A stretch of DNA of 64,000 nucleotides from Bryobacterales bacterium. Its GTDB lineage: Bacteria; Acidobacteriota; Terriglobia; Bryobacterales; UBA6623. Positions 52,888-61,128 of the stretch are shown piece by piece. Below the pieces are notes generated by a model, which saw only the letters and a list, made by a program, of their open reading frames with translations, did no database searches and was not told where the DNA came from. Positions within the stretch are counted from its first letter, which is position 1. Every line of letters starts with the position of its first letter. Location: assembly GCA_028819255.1 (NCBI GenBank), contig JAPPMB010000114.1, forward strand, positions 126,998-190,997. Reading direction: 5' to 3'. Position numbers and translations under genes: made by a program.

Positions 52888-54285
52888 CTAGGGGCCCTGT
52901 TCGGCCTCCCTGCGGTAGCGGTTCGACGACGAGATGGTGTAGTTGCGGACGGGTCCGTTGAACGTCCGCTCACCAACGATCGCGAGCGCGTCGGCCATCA
53001 GGATCTTCGCGTCGCGGTCTTCGGGCCGCAGCCTGATCACGTGGCGGACGAACTGCGCCGCTCCCAGCGGATCGTCGGCGGCCATAGCGTTCCGCGCCTT
53101 GTCCATGAGGGCGTCAACGCCGCCTGCCAGGTCCGCGATCCGCTCGGCCTGCCTTTGCGGGCTCTCCCGGTGGAGGCTCAGAACATCGCCGTCGAACCAG
53201 CCGAGATCTTGGGCATAGAGGTCCCGGACCGTTCCCTCGACCGTGCCGTAGTAGTCGGCCAGGTAGTCGAGGTTCCGGAAACGCTCGGGCAGCCTCGCGT
53301 ATTCGACCAGCTCGTCGGGCGTCTTGAACTGCCTGATGCCCTCGAGGGTGCGGTCAAGCACCCACTGCATCGCATCCCTGTAGTTCGTCAGGACTTCCTT
53401 CGCGTCATGCAGGATTGGCGCCGTGTGGCCCCCGACGACATGTGCCGGGTCCTCGGCCACCATCTTGTCGACGCTGGCGATCCAGTCCCGGAGCGAGCGC
53501 CTCGCCGTGCCGCGAAGCGGATAGAGGTTCGGCCAGGACTGGTAGAAGTTGTCTCCCGCGAAGACCACCCTCTGCTCGGGCAGCCAGACGTAGAGCTGGT
53601 CCGCGGTCTCGCCCGGCGCGGCGACCAGCTCGAGGCGGACCCCGGCGATCTCGAGGCTTTCGCGCTCGCCCGAGAAGCGGTGCGTCGGCTGGACCTGCAT
53701 CGGCGGCCTTCCGCCCCGCGGCGCCGACCTCCCGCGCACTCCGTCGAGCATCATGTTGCCGGCGGGCCGCCTTTCCGGCGGAATCGCGATGCCGATGCCC
53801 ATCTTCTGCTCGGGGAGCAGGTCGAAGCCCTGGGAGTTGGACGGCCGAACGCCGCCCCCCAGGCCCTTCTCCCGCACGAGGGCCGTTTCGGAACCGAAGT
53901 TGTCCCGGGCCCACACCTGGATGCCCTTGTCCGGCTCGTAGAATGCCGGCGCGCCGTTGGTGTGGTCCCCGTGGCCGTGGGTGTAGACGATGGCCCTCAC
54001 CGGCAGGGAGGTGACCTTCTCGAAGGCCGCACGGACCTGCGCCGCGGCGGCCGGCAGCTGGCCGGGGTCGATGATGACGACGCCTTCGTCGCCGACGATC
54101 ATCGAGTTCGCAGAGACCTGGTAGCCGAGCGCCGTGTAGACGTTCTCGGCGACCCTTGTGACGGTCGGCTCGAACATCCGGTTGCGTTCCAGCAGGCGCC
54201 TGGTTGCCTCGCTGGGCTGGGCGGCGAGCTGGACGGCCACTGCCAGAATCAGTGTGAGCGCCGGGACGGCGGTTGCTCTTCGCAT
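52888..54285 (-). CDS. exported metallo-beta-lactamase-fold hydrolase, SdsA-like alkyl sulfatase type
   Basis: The 465-residue protein has a signal peptide (RRATAVPALTLILAVAVQLAAQ), a metallo-beta-lactamase domain with THGHGDHTNGAPAFY near 117 (HxHxDH zinc ligands) and GGHTAPI near 295. Next is the alkyl-sulfatase dimerisation region (YGTVEGTVRDLYAQDLGWFDG near 354, LAGGVDALMDKARNA). It stops after that region and lacks the C-terminal SCP2-like substrate-binding domain of SdsA1, which is about 200 residues longer. It may hydrolyse sulfate esters or another lipophilic ester. The ATG follows GAGG by about 7 bases. Transcription runs away from the HEAT gene tail. Confidence 0.85.
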   Translation of the reverse strand: MRRATAVPALTLILAVAVQLAAQPSEATRRLLERNRMFEPTVTRVAENVYTALGYQVSANSMIVGDEGVVIIDPGQLPAAAAQVRAAFEKVTSLPVRAIVYTHGHGDHTNGAPAFYEPDKGIQVWARDNFGSETALVREKGLGGGVRPSNSQGFDLLPEQKMGIGIAIPPERRPAGNMMLDGVRGRSAPRGGRPPMQVQPTHRFSGERESLEIAGVRLELVAAPGETADQLYVWLPEQRVVFAGDNFYQSWPNLYPLRGTARRSLRDWIASVDKMVAEDPAHVVGGHTAPILHDAKEVLTNYRDAMQWVLDRTLEGIRQFKTPDELVEYARLPERFRNLDYLADYYGTVEGTVRDLYAQDLGWFDGDVLSLHRESPQRQAERIADLAGGVDALMDKARNAMAADDPLGAAQFVRHVIRLRPEDRDAKILMADALAIVGERTFNGPVRNYTISSSNRYRREAEQGP

Positions 54286-54362
54286 GAAATGACCTCGAAA
54301 CAGGAAAGGCGAGACTTCCGACGGTTTGGTTGCTCGGGCGAGCCCGGTTCGAGGGGGGCGAT

Positions 54363-54569
54363 CTAGCGTCTGCGCTGCTTCTGCTGGCCGATGCGCACCC
54401 TTCTCAGCGACGCCTTCTGATCCGCCCAGGCTCTCCAGTCGAAGCGCCTCGTGGCATCGTCCAGATACGCCTTCACGTCGGCACCCTTCGGAAGGACTGC
54501 CACGATCGTTGCCCGCTCCCCGGTGTCGGGGTGATAGATCGAGTACTTCCTCGTGTTTGGAATCCCCAT
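54363..54569 (-). CDS. small basic hypothetical protein (68 residues)
   Basis: The ATG is preceded by GGAGGCAGCC, a strong ribosome-binding site, and the product reads GIPNTRKYSIYHPDTGERAT, then VAVLPKGADVKAYLDDATRRF and a basic tail ending KQRRR. The middle part has a regular alpha/beta character and no membrane segment. No family is recognised. A TAGAGT just upstream of the ribosome-binding site could be a -10 but would cut the leader to a few bases. It lies between the VWFA operon and the hydrolase gene on the same strand. Confidence 0.6.
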   Translation of the reverse strand: MGIPNTRKYSIYHPDTGERATIVAVLPKGADVKAYLDDATRRFDWRAWADQKASLRRVRIGQQKQRRR

Positions 54570-54833
54570 GGCTGCCTCCGACTCTATCACAGGGCCTGCC
54601 GGACTCCTTCGGGTCGCGTCGTTCGGCCCATGCGCCTTGGTCGGCAGGCCCGCCGGGAAGGGGAGGGCGGCGTCTGCCGGGGGGCTTCGCCACTCGCCCC
54701 GGGACCGTACCTGCGCCTCCGATGCGGATCGCGTCCGGTCCGGCTCCACGGTCATCCGAGGACTGGCGCAGCGGCCCGCGGCGAAACCGTCCCCCTCTCG
54801 GCCTCTTGGCGGCTGAGGGACTCCCGGATGCAG

Positions 54834-56024
54834 CTACCTGTCCCCGGATGCCGCATCGGGCTCGGCGGGCTCGCCGTCGGGGACGGGCGTGGGTCCGTGG
54901 AAGTAGCCCACGCGGTGCTTGATGCGCAGCTTGTCGTAGGGGACCTCGACCCGGATGCGGTGGAAGATGCCGCGCTCGTTCAGGTTGTTCGGGCGGTAGC
55001 TGAGCCGGTACTGGCTGCGGATGTCCTCGCCGATCCGGATGATCGATTCCTGGACGCCGCTGGACGTCCTCGGGCTGAAGTCGCGGCCCCCTGTTCCGTC
55101 GGCGAGAACCTCCAAGGGGTTGTCGAAAATCAGGTTCTTCACGCCACGCACCAGGTCGATGATGATGGGGATCATGTTCGGAGTGACGGAATAGGCGCTT
55201 TGCTGCTGGGCGGTGGGTGTGTTCGGAGTGCCGGGCATCGTGGGCCGCACGACGACGCCGGCGGGGATGTTGGGGGGGCGCACCACGGGCTTGCGCCGCA
55301 GCCGTGCCGAGAGGGTGGACAGCCGGACGGCGTAGATCGACATGTTGTACAGCTGCGCAGTGCGAAGGCTCTCGCCCAGTCCGATGCGGCTGCCGTTGTT
55401 CTGCGATTCCGAAATCAGCACGATGATCTTGCGGTGGCTGTCCGGCCGCTTCAGCAGCATGCGGATCGCGCTGTAGGTGACGTCGCCCATTGCTACGGCG
55501 GAGGTTCCGATGCGCATGTCCTTGAGCGCCTTGTCGATCTTCTTGGTGTCGTTGGTGAAGTCCTGCATCAGCCTGACCCGGCTGTCGAACGTCAGGATCG
55601 CCGCCTCGCCGTGTTCGCCGAGCACCAGTTCCGTGAACAGGTACGCCGACTTGCGAATGTCGCCCAGAATGCCTTCCACCCTGTCGCTGGTCTGCACGCA
55701 GATCACCATGGAGATCGGGAGGAAGCTCACGTCGAAGCCCACGATCTCCTGCCTGACGTCGTTGTCGTAGATCGAGAAGTCTTCCTGGATCATGTCGTGG
55801 ATGTACACGTCGTTGCGGCTGCGCACGGAGAGCGGCACGGTGACCTCGTCGATGTCCTCCAGGAAGATCGCGGGCTGGTCGGACTCGAACAGCGTCTCCG
55901 GGTCGAAGAGGTCCGCCTCATCCTGCGCGTGCAGCGCGGGCGCGGACAAGGTCAGAAGAATCGTGAGGAGCCGTTTGGGAAGGCGGCTCCGGCCGGAACG
56001 GGATCGAAGCATCGCGGTTGCCAT
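54834..56024 (-). CDS. VWFA-related protein of the acidobacterial type
   Basis: The 396-residue exported protein has a signal peptide (LLTILLTLSAPALHAQ), then the VWFA-related acidobacterial pattern: VTVPLSVRSRNDVYIHDM, EDFSIYDNDVRQEIVGFD, a degenerate metal-site strand ISMVICVQTSDRVEG near 104 (DxSxS is not intact), AAILTFDSRVRLMQDFTND near 141, and KIIVLISESQNNGSRIG near 199. The C-terminal part IRSQYRLSYRPNN is also typical. Function is unknown; it is a lineage marker for Acidobacteriota. It starts 12 bases after moaC and is probably in the same operon, an unusual combination. Confidence 0.88.
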   Translation of the reverse strand: MATAMLRSRSGRSRLPKRLLTILLTLSAPALHAQDEADLFDPETLFESDQPAIFLEDIDEVTVPLSVRSRNDVYIHDMIQEDFSIYDNDVRQEIVGFDVSFLPISMVICVQTSDRVEGILGDIRKSAYLFTELVLGEHGEAAILTFDSRVRLMQDFTNDTKKIDKALKDMRIGTSAVAMGDVTYSAIRMLLKRPDSHRKIIVLISESQNNGSRIGLGESLRTAQLYNMSIYAVRLSTLSARLRRKPVVRPPNIPAGVVVRPTMPGTPNTPTAQQQSAYSVTPNMIPIIIDLVRGVKNLIFDNPLEVLADGTGGRDFSPRTSSGVQESIIRIGEDIRSQYRLSYRPNNLNERGIFHRIRVEVPYDKLRIKHRVGYFHGPTPVPDGEPAEPDAASGDR

Positions 56025-56036
56025 TCTCAGTGTCCC

Positions 56037-56534
56037 CTAGGCAGGAATCGTCCGGTCCGGCTCCGAGGCCGGCCCGCGCAAGTACCGGCCGCTCTTCCCT
56101 CCGGTCTTCTCGACCAGGACGACCTCCCGGATCTCGATTCCCTTGTCGAGAGCCTTGCACATGTCGTAGACGGTGAGGCTGGCGACGGCGACCGCGGTCA
56201 TGGCTTCCATCTCGACGCCCGTCACGCCGAAGGTGGACGCCGTGGCCGTGATGGCCACGCCGTCGCCCCGCAGCTCCGTTGAGACATCGGCATGGGTGAG
56301 CGGGAGCGGGTGACACAGCGGGATCAGGTCGGCGGTCTTCTTGGCGGCCTGAATGCCGGCGATTCGGGCCACCTCCATGGGATTTCCCTTCGGGTTGTCG
56401 GGCAGGGCCGCCAGCACCTCCGCCCGGATCTTCACGAATCCCCGGGCCGTCGCCGACCGCCTCGTTGCGGCCTTCGAGCCCACGTCCACCATGGACACGG
56501 CACCCGTCTCATCGTAGTGGGATAGGCCGCTCAA
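56037..56534 (-). CDS. moaC: cyclic pyranopterin monophosphate synthase (MoaC)
   Basis: MoaC rearranges the GTP-derived intermediate of molybdenum cofactor synthesis into cyclic pyranopterin monophosphate. The 165-residue protein shows LSHYDETGAVSMVDVGSKA at the start, IAGIQAAKKTADLIPLCHPLPLTH near 56 with the conserved Lys and His, GVEMEAMTAVAVASLTVYDM near 110, and KTGGKSGRYLR near 146. The start is TTG, overlapping the moeA stop (TTGA), chosen because the LSHYDETG residues are conserved; a later ATG would remove them. MoaA is not in the window. Confidence 0.95.
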   Translation of the reverse strand: MSGLSHYDETGAVSMVDVGSKAATRRSATARGFVKIRAEVLAALPDNPKGNPMEVARIAGIQAAKKTADLIPLCHPLPLTHADVSTELRGDGVAITATASTFGVTGVEMEAMTAVAVASLTVYDMCKALDKGIEIREVVLVEKTGGKSGRYLRGPASEPDRTIPA

Positions 56535-57739
56535 AGCCGCATCACCTCGATCCAGTCCCCGGCGTCCCACGACGCCTGCGCGTCCGAGGCCACCATCAGG
56601 CAGTTCGCCCTGGCGAAGGCCGCCACGTCCCCCGACCCCTGCCCGCGCTCGGGCCGGACGGTCGCGTCACCGTAATCCCCTTCGAGCACCGCCCCGATGA
56701 AGCGCGTCAGGACAGGCTTGTGACGGAACGGGGCGGCCAGCCTCGCGCCCCGGAAGCGCAGCGGCGAGTCCGTCGCTCCGCCCAGCAGGTCCACCGCAAC
56801 GGATGCGACGACCTCGAAGGTGACCATCGTGGAAAGGGGATTGCCCGGCAGTCCGAACACCGGCGTGCCGCCCACGCGTCCGAAGACCAGCGGCTTGCCC
56901 GGCTGGATGCGCACCTTGGTGAAGAAGATCTCGGCGCCCAGGTCCGATAGCACCTCCTCGACCAGGTCGTGCTTTCCCATCGAGACGCCGCCCGACAGGA
57001 TCAGAAGGTCGCTCCGCAGGCCGTCCTCGATCAGCTCCCGGGTCTCGTCCAGCCTGTCCCTGGCGACGGGAAGAATCCGCGGCAGGCCGCCGCGCCTGCT
57101 GATCTGGGCCGCCAGCGAGTGGGCGTTGGAATTCCGGATCTGGTAGGGCTCCGGCTGGGAGTCCACCGGCAGGACTTCGTCTCCGGTCGACAGGATCGCG
57201 ATCTCCGGGCGCCGGCAGACAGTGACCTCCGCACAGCCCACCGTGCCCAGCAGCGCAGTCTGGGCGTAGCCGATGCGTCGGCCCGCGGACATCACAAGCT
57301 GTCCCCGCCTGGTCTCCGATCCGGCCATGATCAGGTTCCGCCCGGAAGCGATGGACCTGTGCAGCGTGACGCGGGGCCCGTTCCGGGTCGAATGCTCCAC
57401 CATCACCACGGCGTCGGCGTTGCGCGGGCCGGGTGCGCCGGTCATGATCTCGACGGTCTGGCCCGGCTCAAGCGCAAAGAGCGAGGGCTCGCCCGCCCGC
57501 GTCTCGCCGATCAGCTCGAGCTCGGCCGGCACCTGCGCCACATCGGCGGCGATGACGGCGAAGCCGTCGCGCGCCGAGCGGTTGAAGGGGGGGTAGTCGC
57601 GGTCCGACCGCACGTCCCGCCCCAGAACGCGTCCATGGGCCTCGTCCAGGGAGACCGTCTCCAGCTGAGGGTCCCCCAGCATTTCGCGCACCCGCGCGAA
57701 CACCACGGAGCGGGCTTCGTCAAAGCGCAATGGAGACAT
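56531..57739 (-). CDS. moeA: molybdopterin molybdenumtransferase (MoeA)
   Basis: MoeA inserts molybdate into the adenylated pterin to complete the cofactor. The 402-residue protein has VSLDEAHGRVLGRDVRSDRDYPPFNRSARDG across 29-59, GAPGPRNADAVVMVE near 113, the core STGDEVLP near 183, LILSGGVSMGKHDLVEEVL near 243, and the substrate-site loop VFGLPGNPLS near 290, followed by a C-terminal domain IV. The ATG coincides with the family N-terminus (SPLRFDEAR). moaC overlaps its stop by 4 bases. Confidence 0.94.
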   Translation of the reverse strand: MSPLRFDEARSVVFARVREMLGDPQLETVSLDEAHGRVLGRDVRSDRDYPPFNRSARDGFAVIAADVAQVPAELELIGETRAGEPSLFALEPGQTVEIMTGAPGPRNADAVVMVEHSTRNGPRVTLHRSIASGRNLIMAGSETRRGQLVMSAGRRIGYAQTALLGTVGCAEVTVCRRPEIAILSTGDEVLPVDSQPEPYQIRNSNAHSLAAQISRRGGLPRILPVARDRLDETRELIEDGLRSDLLILSGGVSMGKHDLVEEVLSDLGAEIFFTKVRIQPGKPLVFGRVGGTPVFGLPGNPLSTMVTFEVVASVAVDLLGGATDSPLRFRGARLAAPFRHKPVLTRFIGAVLEGDYGDATVRPERGQGSGDVAAFARANCLMVASDAQASWDAGDWIEVMRL

Positions 57740-57844
57740 GGGAATCGACCTGCCGGCCCATCGGAAACACCGGCCACTGAGAGTTTCGCACAACCTCCGG
57801 CCGGGGTTTCGGAGGCTGGGGAGTGCGGGCAGGAGCCGGACTCG

Positions 57845-58978
57845 TCAGTCGGCGAGCGCGGAGCCTCCGCCGTGGCTGCGGCCCCCGAAGTGCGCCGCCA
57901 GGACATCGTAGCCGAAGTCCCCGTCGAATTCGCGCCATACCGCGTGACTGTGATTGCTCTGGTTCTGGGTGTTCGCGTACTCGACCAGGAATGTTGGCGA
58001 CTGGATGCGGTAGTAGTTTCCCGCGAGGTGCCTGTTCTCCGTAGTCTTGGTGCCGATCTCGATCTGCTGGGCCTGCGGCCGCTCGATGTCGCCCGCCCAT
58101 CCGAAGAACAGCTCGTTCCGCGGGGTCTCGCGGGCCGCCTTCATGCGGCGAGCGGCGATCTCCGGCGGCATCGTGTTGGCGTACTCGGCGATCAGATCGA
58201 GGAAGTCCGAGTACTGCTCGTCCGTCATCGAGGAGGCCGGCAGGCCTTGCGGATCGCCGTCCAGCTTCGCCCGCTTGTCGGCCATTGTGACGATGTCGTA
58301 CGGGGCCTGCTTGTCGAAGATCGCTCTCTTCCTGGCGTCATCGTCGAGCGCCTTCACCAACGCCCGCGCCATGTCCTCCTCCCGGTCGAGCGCGCGCATG
58401 CCCTTGTGCGGGCCCTGCGGCACCTCGTGCGGATTGGCTCCCAGGAAGGTCGGGCTGGCGGCAACCAGCTCTCCGTTCCGGATCACGTAGTGCAGGGACA
58501 CGTGGTGGCCTTCGACGCGCCAGCCCCAGTCCCCCTGCATGGACGGCTTGCCGAAGAACGTGAAGTGGAACCGCTCGGTGTCCCGGTAGCCGGTCTGGTC
58601 GTCCTCGATCACCCGGACAATCTCCTCGAGAGCCATCACGTTCATGGTCTTGACGAATCCGGCCCGCCCGAGCCCCGTGCTGAGCAGCCCGTAGGCCAGG
58701 TGCTTCTGCTTGGGATCCATGTCCTTGAAGGTGATGCCGTTGCGGACGTAGCCGTACTCCGTGGCAAAGCCTGTTTCCGGGAAGTAGTGCCAGTTGGTCC
58801 GCTCTTCGGCCCCCATCGGAAACACCGTTCCCATGATCTGCATGCGGTCGAGGGACTCAAGCAGGCGATTGGCGGCATCCGCCATCAGGGATTCCGTCTT
58901 GGCCCCTTGGTACGCCGCAGCCGCCGCGAGCGAGAACGCCACGACGAGCAATGTGCGGGAGATGCGAACTCGGGTCAC
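57845..58978 (-). CDS. DUF3500 protein, exported
   Basis: The 377-residue protein begins with a signal peptide (RISRTLLVVAFSLAAAAAYQ) and matches the DUF3500 pattern: ERTNWHYFPETGF near 52, GLLSTGLGRAGFVKTMNVMALEEIVR near 85, GDWGWRVEGHHVSLHYVIRNGE near 140, and SHAVWREFDGDFGYD near 344. The start is GTG, with GGAGGT 5 bases upstream, and a TATAAT sits about 34 bases upstream on the minus strand (59017-59012). No reaction is known for this family, which is frequent in Planctomycetes and Acidobacteriota. Confidence 0.85.
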   Translation of the reverse strand: MTRVRISRTLLVVAFSLAAAAAYQGAKTESLMADAANRLLESLDRMQIMGTVFPMGAEERTNWHYFPETGFATEYGYVRNGITFKDMDPKQKHLAYGLLSTGLGRAGFVKTMNVMALEEIVRVIEDDQTGYRDTERFHFTFFGKPSMQGDWGWRVEGHHVSLHYVIRNGELVAASPTFLGANPHEVPQGPHKGMRALDREEDMARALVKALDDDARKRAIFDKQAPYDIVTMADKRAKLDGDPQGLPASSMTDEQYSDFLDLIAEYANTMPPEIAARRMKAARETPRNELFFGWAGDIERPQAQQIEIGTKTTENRHLAGNYYRIQSPTFLVEYANTQNQSNHSHAVWREFDGDFGYDVLAAHFGGRSHGGGSALAD

Positions 58979-59050
58979 TGAATACCTCCGTGGGCTCTGA
59001 GCCCCTTGGATTATAGCCGTGAAGCCCCGGCCCGACGGCTCCCCTGCCGC

Positions 59051-59056
59051 TATATT
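59051..59056 (+). promoter_or_regulatory. -10-like TATATT 5 bases before the hydrolase start
   Basis: TATATT ends 5 bases before the ATG, so transcription would start at or just inside the start codon. An in-frame GTG 6 bases after the ATG is an alternative start. There is no ribosome-binding site. Confidence 0.35.
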
Positions 59057-59061
59057 GGCGG

Positions 59062-61047
59062 ATGCCCGTGACGCAGTGTAGGAATCCGTGCGCGCCTCCC
59101 GCTCTCTTCGGCCCACATCGGAGACCCTGGTTGCGTGCCGCCGTGGCGGCCGCCGCCCTGGCGCTGGCTGTGCCTTCCGCAGCGGGCCAGACCAGCGCAT
59201 CGGGACTGGAGCCCATCCTAGGGGAGCCGCTCATATCCCGGGAGGTCGTCAAGTACCAGCTGAGCCGGTATCTCATCGAGCGGGTTCCGGCCGCGCCCAG
59301 TCCGGCGACCGCCGACGAGTGGACCCGCGACTCGCAGACTATCCGCGCGAAGCTGAAATCCACCATCCTGGCGGGCTGGCCCCCGGAGTGGGTTGACACG
59401 CCTCTTGCCTTCCAGGACCGCGGGCTCTTGGCGGGAGGCCCCGGCTACGGGATCCGCAAGCTTCGCATCGAGGTCATTCCCGGCCTCTGGATCGCGGCGC
59501 TGCTGTATGAGCCCGAGGGATCTCCCCGCCCGGCACCCGCGATCCTCAACGTCAACGGCCACATCTACGGAATGGGCAAGGAGATCGAGTACAAGCAGAA
59601 GCGCTGCATCAACCAGGCCAGGCAGGGCATCTACGCTCTCAATCTCGACTGGCTCTACTTCGGCGAACTCACGCATCCCGAGAACCAGCACTGGTTCGGC
59701 GCCCATCTGGACCTCGTGGGCGCCAACGGGATCGGCCTGTTCTACCTGGCGGCAAGGAAGGGTCTGGACTTCCTCCACGCGCACCCCTCCGTGGACAGGG
59801 CCCGGATCGGGATGACCGGCCTCTCCGGAGGGGGCTGGCAGACCGTGCTCCTAAGTGCGCTGGACGAGCGCGTCCGGGTGGCCGTGCCCGTGGCGGGCCA
59901 CTCGTCTCTGGTCTCCCGCATCGAGGACTTCGGGGCAGGGGACATCGGCGACTGGGAGCAGAAGGGCAGCGACCTGCTGTCGGAGGCCGAGTACACGCAC
60001 CTGACGGCCCTGATCGCGCCGAGGCCCCTGCTGCAGATCCACAACGCGGAGGATATTTTCCGGTCCCACAGGGTCAAGACGGGGACCTACGACGCGCTCG
60101 CCCCGGTGTGGGATCTGTTCGGGGCCCGGGCCGACTTCCGGTTCCACGAGAACTTTGATCCCGGAGACCACAACTACCAGGCCGACAACCGGCTCCAGGC
60201 CTACCGGTTCTTCGCCGACCACTTCGGACTGCCCGACGTCGAGCGCGACCTGCCCGCGGGGGCGGAGCTGAAGACCGCCACCGAACTCGAGGTCGGCCTG
60301 CCGGACGACAACCTAACCATTCTCGGAGTCGCCCAAAGGCTCGCGGGGCGCATCGAGCGGGAGCCTCTGCCTTCGGACCCGGCCGAGCGCAAGGCGTGGG
60401 CCGCGAGCCGGCGCGAGGCTCTCCGCGAGACGCTGCGCTTCCGCCCGGTGTCGGTTGAGCGCGCGTGGTTCCTTTCGGGGACCAGGATGAACGGTCTCGA
60501 CTCCCGGTCGTACCGTTTCGATTTCGACGACGGACTCAGCGCGACGGGAGTCCTTCTGGCGGCGATCGACGGGGCTGCCGAGCCCCGGCCGGTCACGGTC
60601 CTGCTCCACGACGACGGAAGGGAGGCGGCGGCGGCGGATGCGGCCGAGCGCGTCAACCGCGGCGAGAGAGTGCTTGCTGCGAACCTGATCTTCACCGGAG
60701 ACGCCGCGCTGCCCGGCGCAAGGCCGGAGCGCAACATCCAGGTCCTAGCGGCGGTCGGCGAGCGCCCCCTCGGCATCGAGGCCGCCCAGCTGCTCGCACT
60801 GACGAGGTGGCTGGGCCTGCCGGCAAGACTGGAGACGCAGGGCATGCGCAGTCAGGTGGTCGGGCTGGCGGCGGCCGCGCTGTCCCCGGGTTCGTTCTCG
60901 GAAACAGCGAGCCGGGACGGTCTGGAGACGCTGAGGGAACTCCTGGACGCGCCGGTCTCGCACCCGGCGGCCCCCGACCTGTTCTGTTTCGGCCTCCTCA
61001 AGCGCTTCGACATCGACCGGCTGGCCGTGCTGGCGACGAGCGAGTGA
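59062..61047 (+). CDS. large exported alpha/beta hydrolase (acetylxylan-esterase-like)
   Basis: The 661-residue protein has a long basic N-terminus, a hydrophobic leader (WLRAAVAAAALALAVPSAAG) and then an alpha/beta-hydrolase domain. The domain is marked by APAILNVNGHIYG near 155, MTGLSGGGWQTVLLSAL near 252 (catalytic Ser in GLSGGG), LIAPRPLLQIHNAEDIF near 314 and DPGDHNYQADNR near 368, which provides the likely His. The last 250 residues form a second region with weaker hydrolase-like features, including RPVTVLLHDDGREA. It would remove acyl groups from carbohydrates outside the cytoplasm. It diverges from the DUF3500 gene. Confidence 0.8.
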   Translation: MPVTQCRNPCAPPALFGPHRRPWLRAAVAAAALALAVPSAAGQTSASGLEPILGEPLISREVVKYQLSRYLIERVPAAPSPATADEWTRDSQTIRAKLKSTILAGWPPEWVDTPLAFQDRGLLAGGPGYGIRKLRIEVIPGLWIAALLYEPEGSPRPAPAILNVNGHIYGMGKEIEYKQKRCINQARQGIYALNLDWLYFGELTHPENQHWFGAHLDLVGANGIGLFYLAARKGLDFLHAHPSVDRARIGMTGLSGGGWQTVLLSALDERVRVAVPVAGHSSLVSRIEDFGAGDIGDWEQKGSDLLSEAEYTHLTALIAPRPLLQIHNAEDIFRSHRVKTGTYDALAPVWDLFGARADFRFHENFDPGDHNYQADNRLQAYRFFADHFGLPDVERDLPAGAELKTATELEVGLPDDNLTILGVAQRLAGRIEREPLPSDPAERKAWAASRREALRETLRFRPVSVERAWFLSGTRMNGLDSRSYRFDFDDGLSATGVLLAAIDGAAEPRPVTVLLHDDGREAAAADAAERVNRGERVLAANLIFTGDAALPGARPERNIQVLAAVGERPLGIEAAQLLALTRWLGLPARLETQGMRSQVVGLAAAALSPGSFSETASRDGLETLRELLDAPVSHPAAPDLFCFGLLKRFDIDRLAVLATSE

Positions 61048-61102
61048 TGCTCCGCCGGAGCCCGCCGGGCGGCGGCCCGGAGCCCAACCAAGTCCGTATT
61101 CG

Positions 61103-61118
61103 CGGCTGAACAGCCGTT
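61103..61118. terminator. hairpin between convergent genes
   Basis: CGGCT-gaac-AGCCG is a perfect 5-base stem with a tetraloop followed by TT, in the 81-base gap between the convergent hydrolase and Gfo/Idh stops. A GC-rich stem (GCTCCG with CGGAGC) lies just before it. Termination is likely but not certain. Confidence 0.4.
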
Positions 61119-61128
61119 CCGGGCCCCT

